A stretch of DNA of 14,072 nucleotides from Candidatus Eiseniibacteriota bacterium (GTDB lineage Bacteria; Arandabacterota; Arandabacteria; JAGLYR01): positions 1 through 14,072 of the forward strand of contig JAGLYR010000168.1 of assembly GCA_023132135.1 (NCBI GenBank), given 5' to 3'. Both the position numbers and the translations under genes were made by a program. The notes beneath the pieces were generated by a model. That model saw only the letters and a program-made list of their open reading frames with translations. It ran no database searches and was not told the DNA's origin. Positions 1 through 6,641 of the stretch are shown here, piece by piece; positions within the stretch are counted from its first letter, which is position 1; every line of letters starts with the position of its first letter.

Positions 1-1
1 C

Positions 2-16
2 GCCCCCTCCGGGGGC
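2..16 (-). terminator. Possible terminator hairpin after serS
   Basis: A perfect 6-bp GC stem with a 3-base loop (GCCCCC-TCC-GGGGGC on the plus strand) lies about 105 bases beyond the serS stop codon in the direction of transcription. On the minus strand it is preceded by GAA and would need a T-run after it, but that would fall outside the window, so a Rho-independent terminator is only a possibility. The rest of 17-121 shows no gene that I can support. Confidence 0.4.
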
Positions 17-121
17 TTCAACCCTTCCAATACCCATCTGCCTTGCACGAAGCACCAAGCACAGGAACCGTAGCAGAAACCTGGTGAGAAATGCGGGGTA
101 GGACCGGGCAGAAGCAGTCCT

Positions 122-1399
122 CTACTTGATCTCTTTCATCCCATCCACGTACGGCACCAACGCCTCCGGGATCTCCACCGATCCATCCTCCCTCTGGTAG
201 TTCTCCAGGAGAGCGACGATGAGTCTGGGAAGCGCAACACCCGAACCATTGAGCGTATGAACCAACCGGGCCTTTCCTCCCCCGGCGGGTTTGTACCGGA
301 TGCCAATGCGTCTCGCCTGGAAATCCTCAAAGTTGGAACAGGAGGAAACCTCCAGCCACTTCCGCTGGGCCGGGCCCCAGAGCTCGAGATCATAGCACTT
401 GGCCGCGGCAAAACTGAGGTCGCCCGTCGACAGCATCACTACCCGGTAGGCCAGTCCCAGCCGCTGGAGCACGGTCTCCGCATTGGCTGTGAGACTCTCC
501 AGTTCATCATAGGAATCCTCGGGCCGCACGAACTTTACGAGTTCCACTTTTTCGAACTGGTGGACCCGTACCATGCCGCGGGTTTCTTTCCCGTGTGCCC
601 CCGCTTCCCGTCGGAAGCAGGCTGTGTGCGCAACGTACTGGATCGGTAGATCCCTCTCCGCCAGTGTTTCATTCCGATGAAGGTTCGTTACGGGGACTTC
701 GGCCGTGGGAATCAGAAACAGATCATCCACCTCACAGAAGTACATATCCTCTTCCAGCTTGGGCAACTGCCCCGTGCCAAACATGGTCTCCCGGTTGGCC
801 AGGTAAGGTGGAGCAACCTCCACGTACCCGTGTTCCCGGACATGAAGATCCAGCATGAACTGGACCAGTGCCCGCTGGAGTCTGGCCCCTCTCCCTTTCA
901 GCAGAGCGAAACCGCTCCCGGCCACGTTGGAAGCCGCCTGGAAGTCCATGAGTCCCAATCCATCCCCCAGTTCCCAGTGCGGCAGCGGCTCAAACGGGAA
1001 AGTCGGCCGCTCCCCCCACGTGCGCACCGTCTGGTTGGCTGACTCATCCACTCCAACCGGGACGCTTGGGTGAGGAATATTCGGAATGCGGATCTCGATC
1101 TCGTGCAGAGCTTCATCAATTCCCTTGAGTGCCTCGTCCAGGTCCGTGATCTCGTCGGACACCTTCCTCATCTCGCGGATACGGGTCTCGGCTTCCTCCT
1201 GCTCGCCCGAGGCCTTGAGACGCCCAATCTCCTGGGACACATCGTTCCGCTGCTTCTTCAGAGTATCGACCTTGACCAGCAGGGCGCGGCGCTGCTCGTC
1301 CCGCCGGAGCAGCTCGTCCAGATCCGCGGACTCGTTCTTGTCCGACATCGCTTTCTTTACCAGATCAGGATTCCCGCGCACGAACTTCCTGTCGAGCAT
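122..1399 (-). CDS. serS: Seryl-tRNA synthetase
   Basis: Class II aminoacyl-tRNA synthetase that charges tRNA-Ser in the cytoplasm. The 425-residue length is normal for the bacterial enzyme. Residues about 1-105 form the charged, Glu/Lys/Arg-rich antiparallel coiled-coil arm that binds the long variable arm of tRNA-Ser. The catalytic core follows: PTAEVP at 231-236, motif 2 starting FRREAGAHGKETRG at 262-275, the ELWGPAQRKWLEVSSCSNFEDFQARR stretch near 339-364 (given here by its ends and key residues E350, S352-S355), and motif 3 NGSGVALPR at 384-392. The ATG at 1397-1399 has a GGGGAG Shine-Dalgarno 9 bases upstream, inside the end of the preceding HemC-like gene. Only 6 bases separate the two genes, so translation is probably coupled. 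No missing residue or frameshift seen. Confidence 0.98.
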   Translation of the reverse strand: MLDRKFVRGNPDLVKKAMSDKNESADLDELLRRDEQRRALLVKVDTLKKQRNDVSQEIGRLKASGEQEEAETRIREMRKVSDEITDLDEALKGIDEALHEIEIRIPNIPHPSVPVGVDESANQTVRTWGERPTFPFEPLPHWELGDGLGLMDFQAASNVAGSGFALLKGRGARLQRALVQFMLDLHVREHGYVEVAPPYLANRETMFGTGQLPKLEEDMYFCEVDDLFLIPTAEVPVTNLHRNETLAERDLPIQYVAHTACFRREAGAHGKETRGMVRVHQFEKVELVKFVRPEDSYDELESLTANAETVLQRLGLAYRVVMLSTGDLSFAAAKCYDLELWGPAQRKWLEVSSCSNFEDFQARRIGIRYKPAGGGKARLVHTLNGSGVALPRLIVALLENYQREDGSVEIPEALVPYVDGMKEIK

Positions 1400-1447
1400 C
1401 GGACTCTACTCCCCGGTGGTGGATGAACTGGAAGATTCTTGCACGCT
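1397..1447 (-). promoter_or_regulatory. Serine-codon run overlapping serS translation start
   Basis: Just before the serS start codon the upstream gene ends with the codons AGC GTG CAA GAA TCT TCC AGT TCA TCC ACC ACC GGG GAG TAG (shown codon by codon). Five consecutive serines use four different codons, and the GGG GAG codons are themselves the serS Shine-Dalgarno (1409-1414). A ribosome slowed on these codons would sit directly over, or just upstream of, that site. A TCCGGT/ACCGGG pairing (about 1452-1457 with 1412-1417) could also enclose the serine codons in a loop. The codons and spacing are observed; a regulatory role is inference. Confidence 0.3.
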
Positions 1448-2371
1448 CCGACCGGATTTGCGACCCCGGCGAAACAGCGAACCGGCGCCATCTTCGCGCA
1501 ACTTCTCGGCCAAATCTTTTCCCACGTTGGTTGCCGAATCCATGTCTCCTCCCAATGAATCCCTCACCACTTCTTTCCCGTCGGAGCTCCACACACCCGC
1601 CTCAAGATTCAATACCCGCCCGGAGACTTCCGCCAGGGCCCCGAGCAATCCATCGAGACCATTCATCTCCCCCAAGAGCGCTCTCTCAGCATCAACCGCC
1701 GAGTGCGTGCTCGGGTCATCCAGGCCGGCAAGCCATTTCTCACGCGCCTTGCTTTCAGTGGTGCAAACCAGAGCGAATGCTCCACGTCCCACAGGAGGCA
1801 GGAATCGCGCACTGTCCAGGACTTCGTTGACGGCGTTCTGCCATCCCTGAAGCTCCAGGTACGCCACCGGTGCAATGAGGCCGTCCAGACGACCGGCCCG
1901 GACCCGCTTCACGCTGGCGTCCAGTGTTTCGTGGAGCATCGTGATGTTGAGATCCGGTCGATGGTTCAAGAGCTGAAATCGGCACAGCTCATCCACGACA
2001 CCCACTCGACCCCGGGCCGGAATGTCGTCCAGGAGACTTCCCCTGTGTGACACCAAGGCCTGATAGGGAGCCAGCCGTTCACACACTGCGGCAACCTCCA
2101 GGCCCGGAGCAAGACACACCGGCACATCTTCGACCGCGGCCAGAACTGCATCCACCGATCCGGCCTTCAGGACATGAAAAGGACAACCGGGCACTCGCTT
2201 TCCACCTTTCCTGGAAGACCCGCCCCGAGCCGGGCGCACCTCCACGGCCAGCCTGGGATAGAGCATCTCCAGCTGTTCAGTAATCGTCCGGGCAAGGGCG
2301 AGAACCAGGGGCGAGGGTTCACACACGAGTATCAACCCATCCGACGCTTTTGCTTCTCTGGACTGGTTCAT
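1406..2371 (-). CDS. HemC-like protein lacking catalytic and cofactor residues
   Basis: A 321-residue protein, close to the usual length of hydroxymethylbilane synthase (porphobilinogen deaminase), which aligns with it by eye along its whole length. Family landmarks are SPLVL at 20-24, GGK at 56-58, DVP at 82-84, GLEVAAV near 90-96, RVG...QLL..RPDL at 122-141, PPVGRGAFAL at 192-201, AERALL at 228-233 and GALAEV at 244-249. Key residues are changed (E. coli numbering): R11 to E18, K83 to E81, R131/R132 to L129/C130, R149 to H147, R155 to S153. The cofactor-carrying C242 is replaced by L239 or D240, with no Cys after 203. D84 is kept (D82). It therefore probably does not make hydroxymethylbilane. 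The C-terminus is a basic, Ser-rich tail (301-321). An upstream TTG at 2464 would add 31 residues with no family match; ATG at 2371 is preferred, although its ribosome-binding site is weak. Confidence 0.75.
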   Translation of the reverse strand: MNQSREAKASDGLILVCEPSPLVLALARTITEQLEMLYPRLAVEVRPARGGSSRKGGKRVPGCPFHVLKAGSVDAVLAAVEDVPVCLAPGLEVAAVCERLAPYQALVSHRGSLLDDIPARGRVGVVDELCRFQLLNHRPDLNITMLHETLDASVKRVRAGRLDGLIAPVAYLELQGWQNAVNEVLDSARFLPPVGRGAFALVCTTESKAREKWLAGLDDPSTHSAVDAERALLGEMNGLDGLLGALAEVSGRVLNLEAGVWSSDGKEVVRDSLGGDMDSATNVGKDLAEKLREDGAGSLFRRGRKSGRSVQESSSSSTTGE

Positions 2372-2498
2372 CTTATGCAGACACAAACCTGAGGTGGGTT
2401 CGAAGAAATGGACAAAGGAATCACCAACACCTGTGACACCGCAATCATCGCGAGCGAGTGTCAACCTAGCATGGAGGGGAAAGACAAGTCAACCCTTC
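2372..2498 (-). promoter_or_regulatory. Spacer with weak promoter-like elements before HemC-like gene
   Basis: On the minus strand, TTGACT at 2487-2492 is followed, after 18 bases, by TAGGTT at 2463-2468. The -35 match is good and the -10 match poor (3 of 6). A transcript from here would begin near 2456, which would rule out the TTG at 2464 and favour the ATG at 2371. A second TTGACA at 2459-2464 has no convincing -10 partner. Weak evidence. Confidence 0.25.
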
Positions 2499-2551
2499 TA
2501 GCCTGGGTTATTCATGAATCCCGGGCAGGGATTCATGAATAATCCAGGCTA
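2499..2551. repeat. Palindromic repeat, copy 1
   Basis: Two 24-base arms (2499-2522 and 2528-2551) pair completely around a GGGCA loop, with one G-T wobble (2507 with 2543). The arm begins TAGCCTGG and ends GAATCC(C). On the minus strand the first three bases of the element, TAG at 2551-2549, are the stop codon of the WecA-like gene. There is no T-run on either side, so a classical intrinsic terminator is unlikely, although such a strong hairpin could stabilise or separate mRNA segments. It shares its outer 8 bases, inner 6 bases and total arm length with the copy at 13877-13924. Confidence 0.9.
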
Positions 2552-3556
2552 AGAGCGCTGCACCGGCACCCCGCTCAACAGACGCCCCAGCCAGAACAAG
2601 CCCAGAGCGACGGCAGGTCCAATGATCAGGGCGCTCGTCAGGGTCAGACGGCAACACAGGAGAACACCACACAGGGCGAGGCCGGCGCAGAGCCCATAGA
2701 TGATCCATACCGAGCCCCGGGGCGAGGCAATCAGGGAAGCCAGCCGGTGGGAGGAGTGGTCCTTGCCCGGCTCACAGATCCCGCGCCCATCAAGCCACCG
2801 GGTCATGGTCACCAGACTGATGTCAAAGATGGGATAGCCCAGAATCAGGACGGGAACCAGCATGAAGAGATGGGAGCTCTGGTGCCAGGTGGACATGAGG
2901 CCCACCGACGCCATCACATATCCCATGAACATGGCACCCGCATCGCCCAGGAAAATCGAGGCCGGGTTGAAGTTGAATCGGAGAAAAGCCAAGCTGGCTC
3001 CGGCTGCCGCTGCGGCAAGCACAGCCGTCATCATCTGACCATGAAACACGCAGATCACCAGAAAAGCGCACGAGGCGATGAATGTAATCCCGCTGGAGAT
3101 CCCATCCATGTTGTCCAGGAAGTTGAAAGCGTTGATAAGTCCTACCACCCAGAGCAGGGACAGCGAAATGTCCATCCAGCCGTTGGTGATCAGACCGTTG
3201 GTATTGCCTGCGAACAGAAGCAGCAGCCCGGCGGCCAGCTGCCCGCACAGCTTGGTGGTTGGCGACAATCCTACCCGGTCATCCACCAGTCCGATCAGGA
3301 ACACCAGGAGGCCACCACCCAGGAACCCCAGAAGGCGAGGCGTGATGGGTTCCCGAAGCAGATACATCCCCATCGCCATGGCCCCCAGGAAACCCACAAG
3401 CACCGAAAGACCACCCAGGAGAGGTGTCGGCCGCCGGTGCGCTTTGCGCTGCGACGGCACATCCACAAAACCGGTCTTTCGCGCGAGGAATCTCACAAGC
3501 GGGGTCGTGAGAAGCACCACAAAGAACGCTACTGAAAACGCCACCAAGTAGTCCAT
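2549..3556 (-). CDS. WecA/TagO/MraY-family polyprenyl-phosphate phosphosugar transferase
   Basis: Multi-pass inner-membrane enzyme predicted to transfer a UDP-sugar phosphate (usually GlcNAc-1-P) to undecaprenyl phosphate, the first step of a lipid-linked glycan. From the ATG at 3556 it has 335 residues and roughly ten hydrophobic segments. Family motifs are RKAHRRPTPLLGG at 37-49, the Mg-binding GLVDD at 89-93, NAFNFLDNMDGISSG at 142-156, FLGDAGAMF at 202-210 and the cytoplasmic GKDHSSHRL at 264-272. NFLDNMDG and the DHxxHRL form point to the WecA/TagO branch rather than MraY. A GTG at 3604 would add 16 basic residues; the ATG is preferred because the first membrane segment then begins at residue 3, as usual. 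The C-terminus ends exactly at the TAG that opens a palindromic repeat, so the repeat may have set the end of the protein. Confidence 0.93.
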   Translation of the reverse strand: MDYLVAFSVAFFVVLLTTPLVRFLARKTGFVDVPSQRKAHRRPTPLLGGLSVLVGFLGAMAMGMYLLREPITPRLLGFLGGGLLVFLIGLVDDRVGLSPTTKLCGQLAAGLLLLFAGNTNGLITNGWMDISLSLLWVVGLINAFNFLDNMDGISSGITFIASCAFLVICVFHGQMMTAVLAAAAAGASLAFLRFNFNPASIFLGDAGAMFMGYVMASVGLMSTWHQSSHLFMLVPVLILGYPIFDISLVTMTRWLDGRGICEPGKDHSSHRLASLIASPRGSVWIIYGLCAGLALCGVLLCCRLTLTSALIIGPAVALGLFWLGRLLSGVPVQRS

Positions 3557-3634
3557 ACCCAGAACCAAGCACCTCTCGCACAAAGTGGAAAGCCGCCGCC
3601 TCACCCACCCGCTATTCCCGGTCCAGCTTCCGCC

Positions 3635-3663
3635 AGTCTAGTGTGGGGCACTCATGACGTCAA
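3635..3663 (-). promoter_or_regulatory. Sigma70-type promoter for the WecA-like gene
   Basis: On the minus strand TTGACG (3658-3663) and TAGACT (3635-3640) are separated by exactly 17 bases. The -35 matches consensus at 5 of 6 positions and the -10 at 4 of 6. It lies in the 168-base gap between the SDR gene and the WecA-like gene, giving a predicted start near 3628 and a leader of about 70 bases to the ATG at 3556. This marks a new transcription unit (WecA-like, HemC-like, serS). Confidence 0.55.
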
Positions 3664-3687
3664 GCACAAGGGGAAGATACAGAAAAG

Positions 3688-3714
3688 CCCCTCGCGGCGC
3701 AACCTCAAAAGGGG
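3688..3714 (-). terminator. Possible terminator after the SDR gene
   Basis: On the minus strand CCCCT (3714-3710) pairs with AGGGG (3692-3688), followed at once by CTTTTCTGTATC. An inner TTGC/GCGA pairing may extend the stem. It begins 10 bases beyond the SDR stop codon and just before the next promoter, which is where a terminator would be expected. The stem is short and its loop long, so confidence is modest. Confidence 0.4.
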
Positions 3715-3724
3715 TAAACCCACC

Positions 3725-4684
3725 CTATGCCTCGAAGTAGCGAATCACACTCTCAAGGATCTCGTCAAGACTGACTTCGGGTCTGTACTTGATCAGTTCC
3801 CGGATTTTCTTGAGATCCGGAACTCTTCGCCGCATGTCCTGGAACCCCTGCTCGTAGGCCTTCTCGTAGGGAATGTGGTCAATTGTCGAGGAACTCCCCG
3901 TCATTTTCTTGATCTTGCCAGCCAGATCCTCGATAGCAATTTCGCTCTCGCTTCCCACGTTGAAGATCTCGCCCACGGCAGCGTCGTGCTCCGCCAGGTC
4001 CAGAACGGCCCGCACCACATCCGCTACAGCGGTGAAACACCGGGTCTGCTTGCCATCCCCGTAGATTGTGATGGGATTGCCCAGGAGGCACTGCTTCACG
4101 AATCTGGGAATGACCATCCCGTATTGTCCGGTCTGCCTCGGACCGCATGTGTTGAAACAACGGACGATGACCATGGGCAGCTTTTTCTCACGATGGTAGG
4201 CCAGAGCCAGGATCTCATCAATGGCCTTGGCGGCCGCGTAGCTCCAGCGGTTGATGGTGGTAGGTCCCAGCAGCCGGTCATGCTCTTCATGGAAAGGAAG
4301 AGAATTCGCCTTGCCGTAGACCTCCGATGATGAGAAGAGCACAACCTTCGTCTTCTGACGATTGGCCACATCCAGAACGATCTCTGTCCCCCGGATGTTG
4401 ATCTGGAGTGCTTTCAGCATGTTCTCGATAACGTACTTGACGCCAACCGCCGCAGCCAGATGGAAAATGACATCCACGCCGTCTGCCAGACGAGCCATCA
4501 CTTCTTCGTCGAGAATCGTGTCAATGGTATACTGGAAACCGGGATGGTCCTCCAAGTGAGCAATGTTATCGAAGCTCCCGGTCGAGAGATCATCAATGAC
4601 GCTCACTTCCGCCCCACGCTTTAACAAACCCTCAACCAGGTGCGACCCAATGAACCCGGCCCCTCCTGTCACCAACGCTCTCAT
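3725..4684 (-). CDS. NAD-dependent nucleotide-sugar epimerase/decarboxylase (extended SDR)
   Basis: Cytoplasmic extended short-chain dehydrogenase acting on a nucleotide sugar. From the ATG at 4684 it has 319 residues. It shows the Rossmann TGGAGFIG at 6-13, HLAA at 75-78, SSSEVYG at 118-124, the catalytic Y149xxxK153 (SYAAAK), and RCFNTCGPRQTGQYG at 175-189. The RW(S)Y..K and GDGKQTRCFT pattern resembles the UDP-glucuronate decarboxylase domain of ArnA as well as UDP-sugar 4-epimerases, so the substrate is not settled. AGGAAGG lies 11 bases upstream of this ATG; a TTG at 4714 is less likely. The acyltransferase gene ends 36 bases upstream, suggesting one operon with it and the oxidoreductase. 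It differs clearly from the uxs and rmlB products in the same window, so it is not a recent duplicate of either. Confidence 0.88.
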   Translation of the reverse strand: MRALVTGGAGFIGSHLVEGLLKRGAEVSVIDDLSTGSFDNIAHLEDHPGFQYTIDTILDEEVMARLADGVDVIFHLAAAVGVKYVIENMLKALQINIRGTEIVLDVANRQKTKVVLFSSSEVYGKANSLPFHEEHDRLLGPTTINRWSYAAAKAIDEILALAYHREKKLPMVIVRCFNTCGPRQTGQYGMVIPRFVKQCLLGNPITIYGDGKQTRCFTAVADVVRAVLDLAEHDAAVGEIFNVGSESEIAIEDLAGKIKKMTGSSSTIDHIPYEKAYEQGFQDMRRRVPDLKKIRELIKYRPEVSLDEILESVIRYFEA

Positions 4685-4720
4685 CTCAACAACCGCCTTC
4701 CTCACCCGCTCCAAGCCGGA

Positions 4721-5464
4721 CTACTTGCTATCGGGTAAACGCTGCTCCACAGGAGTATCACGTATCTCTCTGGCCGGGACCCCGAAGTACACCTTGCGCG
4801 CCGGGATATCCCTCACCGCCACAGCTCCGGCCCCCACGACTGCGTCTTCCCCGATCACCACACCGGGCAGAAGCACCGCGCCCGCCCCGATCCTCGCCCC
4901 TCGTTTCAGGTGGGGTCCCTTCGTGTGCTTGAACCGCTCTTCGGTTCGGCCCAGGAAGTTGTCGTTCGACGTCACCACCATCGGGGCCACGAAACAGAGA
5001 TCCTCAATAACAGATCGGGCCGTAATGTAACAACCCGTCTCCAGCTTCACCTTCGAACCCACTTCGCACAGATTCTCGATGGCCACGCCACGCCCCACAA
5101 TGGTCGCGTCCCCCACTGTGACATTCTCGCGAATTGTCGCCAGATCCGCGACCAGGGTTTTCTTTCCCAGCCTGCAGCCGGCGTAGATCACGACGGAGGT
5201 CCCGATCATGCAACCGTCCCCGATCTCGGCCGGGGGGAGGGAATCTTCCACTTCAAGGGTGCTCAAGGCTGCACGCATCGGCTGCTTGCCAATGACCACG
5301 TTGTCGTCAATCCGGACGCCTGTGCCGATCCTCGTTCCCCTGTTCAGAACTACGTTGTGCCCGACGACAGTGTTGTCACCCACAACGACACTCGCTTCGA
5401 CCAGCGTGTTTTCCCCCAGTTGTACTCCCTTACCCAATCGGGCTGTCGGATCCACGCCTGTCAT
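4721..5464 (-). CDS. Left-handed beta-helix (hexapeptide) acyltransferase, WbpD/WlbB-like
   Basis: Predicted trimeric cytoplasmic acyltransferase of 247 residues, built of hexapeptide repeats ([LIV]GxxxxX) over about 5-60 and 79-215, with a charged loop near 60-78. The C-terminal part resembles UDP-3-amino-sugar N-acetyltransferases of the WbpD/WlbB group: CFVAPMVVTSNDNFLGR at 157-173, GARIGAGAVLLPGVVIG at 189-205, VGAGAVAVRDIPA at 210-222 and GVPAR at 228-232. Start at ATG 5464 is chosen because GGAGGT lies 9 bases upstream; a TTG at 5518 would overlap the preceding gene and has no such support. Its neighbour upstream is a Gfo/Idh/MocA oxidoreductase, as in WbpB/WbpD-type pathways. It is longer than WbpD, with extra N-terminal coils, so the substrate could differ. 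Confidence 0.88.
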   Translation of the reverse strand: MTGVDPTARLGKGVQLGENTLVEASVVVGDNTVVGHNVVLNRGTRIGTGVRIDDNVVIGKQPMRAALSTLEVEDSLPPAEIGDGCMIGTSVVIYAGCRLGKKTLVADLATIRENVTVGDATIVGRGVAIENLCEVGSKVKLETGCYITARSVIEDLCFVAPMVVTSNDNFLGRTEERFKHTKGPHLKRGARIGAGAVLLPGVVIGEDAVVGAGAVAVRDIPARKVYFGVPAREIRDTPVEQRLPDSK

Positions 5465-5510
5465 TACCGGAATACCTCCGCGACAGAAATCTTGGCGGTC
5501 TCGGACACCG

Positions 5511-6518
5511 CTATTCAATCATGACCCGGCTGCCGTGCCCCTTCATGGACTCATCTGCAGCCTCGAGGACCCTCAGCACGCGCAACCCGTCTTCGCCGCC
5601 GGTGAGAGGCGCCTCCCCGTTGTTAACGCAGCTCAGGAAGTGCTGGCACTCAACCCTGAGAGGTTCCAGCAGATCCAGCTTCGGGATCCAGATATCTCCC
5701 ACCCGAATTGTGAGAGACTCCCCGTAGTCCCCGTATGAGGGGGTGTAGCTCACGCCCTTGTCGTAGACGCGGACCTTTTCCGTTACCTCGGTGTCGTCCA
5801 GAACAGCCATTTTCTTGCTCCCGACGACAGTGGTCCTCCGGACCTTGTGCGGATCCAGCCAACTGACGTGGATATGGGCCACCACTTCTTCCGGGAACTC
5901 GAGAACGATGAAACCAACATCCTCAACCCCCTCGCGCAGGTAGGACCGCCCCACCGCCACCACCGAGGTCGGCATCGCCCCAACCAGGTAGAGGACCACG
6001 GAAATATCGTGGGGGGCAAAGCTCCAGAGCGCGTTTTCAGTGCGGCGAACCTTCCCGAGGTTGACCCGGGTGCAGTACAGATAGTGGAGCTTCCCCAGAC
6101 TCCCGTCTTCCAGGTAGCCCCTGAGCGCCTGGTATGCCCCGTGGTACCTCAGAAGGTGTCCCACCATGAGAATGCGGTCATTCTTCTCCGCCAGATCCAC
6201 CATCTCTTTCCCCTGGACATGCGACATGGCCAAGGGCTTCTCGACCAGAAGATGCTTGCCGGCCGCCAGAACCTCCGAACCAATAGCATGGTGAGTGTCG
6301 GAGGATGTGGCCACCACGACCGCTTCCAGCTCCGAATCGTTCAGGAGATCGCCATAGTCCGTGGTCAGCTTGAGATGTGGGTAGATCTTGGAAATCTTGT
6401 CGAAGCGCGACGCGTCCTTGTCGCAAACCCACTTCAGCGAGGCTTCCGGCAGTTCATCCAGGACCCGGACGAAGTTCGGACCCCAGTATCCAACACCGAC
6501 TACACCAACCGTTGCCAC
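5511..6518 (-). CDS. Gfo/Idh/MocA-family NAD(P)-dependent sugar oxidoreductase
   Basis: A 335-residue cytoplasmic oxidoreductase. The N-terminal Rossmann fold shows GVVGVGYWGPN at 5-15 and an acidic D33 after strand 2, which favours NAD. The family lysine is in VEKPLA at 92-97 (K94), followed by GHLLRYHGAY at 120-129 and APHDISV at 168-174 (H170, D171), the usual catalytic region. A likely role is oxidation of a nucleotide sugar at C3, as in WbpB/WlbA, given the WbpD-like acyltransferase 46 bases downstream; this is inferred from context. The GTG start at 6518 has AAAGGAG 8 bases upstream. It opens a three-gene unit after a 123-base gap. No aminotransferase, the expected partner between the oxidation and acylation steps, is present here. 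Confidence 0.92.
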   Translation of the reverse strand: MATVGVVGVGYWGPNFVRVLDELPEASLKWVCDKDASRFDKISKIYPHLKLTTDYGDLLNDSELEAVVVATSSDTHHAIGSEVLAAGKHLLVEKPLAMSHVQGKEMVDLAEKNDRILMVGHLLRYHGAYQALRGYLEDGSLGKLHYLYCTRVNLGKVRRTENALWSFAPHDISVVLYLVGAMPTSVVAVGRSYLREGVEDVGFIVLEFPEEVVAHIHVSWLDPHKVRRTTVVGSKKMAVLDDTEVTEKVRVYDKGVSYTPSYGDYGESLTIRVGDIWIPKLDLLEPLRVECQHFLSCVNNGEAPLTGGEDGLRVLRVLEAADESMKGHGSRVMIE

Positions 6519-6641
6519 TCAATGCACTCCTTTTCGAGTCTATCTTCCAGTCTCTGAAACACCATGCGGGGCATGGTACGTCAAGGCCCCTTCCACTTCA
6601 AGCAAAAGCGTAGCGAAAACCGGACCGTATTTCTCACCGGG
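6519..6641 (-). promoter_or_regulatory. Intergenic gap with TTGACG box and a 7-bp inverted repeat
   Basis: This 123-base gap separates the export gene from the oxidoreductase gene. On the minus strand TTGACG (6579-6584) is followed at once by a perfect inverted repeat ACCATGC-CCC-GCATGGT (6577-6561), placed where a promoter spacer or operator would lie. No good -10 box follows at 16-18 bases (TGTTTC at 17), so a promoter here is uncertain. I see no clear terminator for the upstream gene. Confidence 0.3.

Noticed and set aside
1-30. A tRNA-Ser gene beginning at the window edge downstream of serS
   Set aside because: GGAGGGGGCG on the minus strand looks a little like a tRNA-Ser 5' end, but it is fully used by a 6-bp GC hairpin and too little sequence is present to fold a tRNA.
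1406-2464. Functional hydroxymethylbilane synthase, and a start at TTG 2464
   Set aside because: The cofactor cysteine and five key arginines are missing, so heme-pathway activity is not credible. The 31 extra residues from the TTG have no family match.
2499-2551. Simple Rho-independent terminator
   Set aside because: The stem is strong, but there is no T-run on either side, and a related element with altered arm sequence lies upstream of another gene rather than after one.
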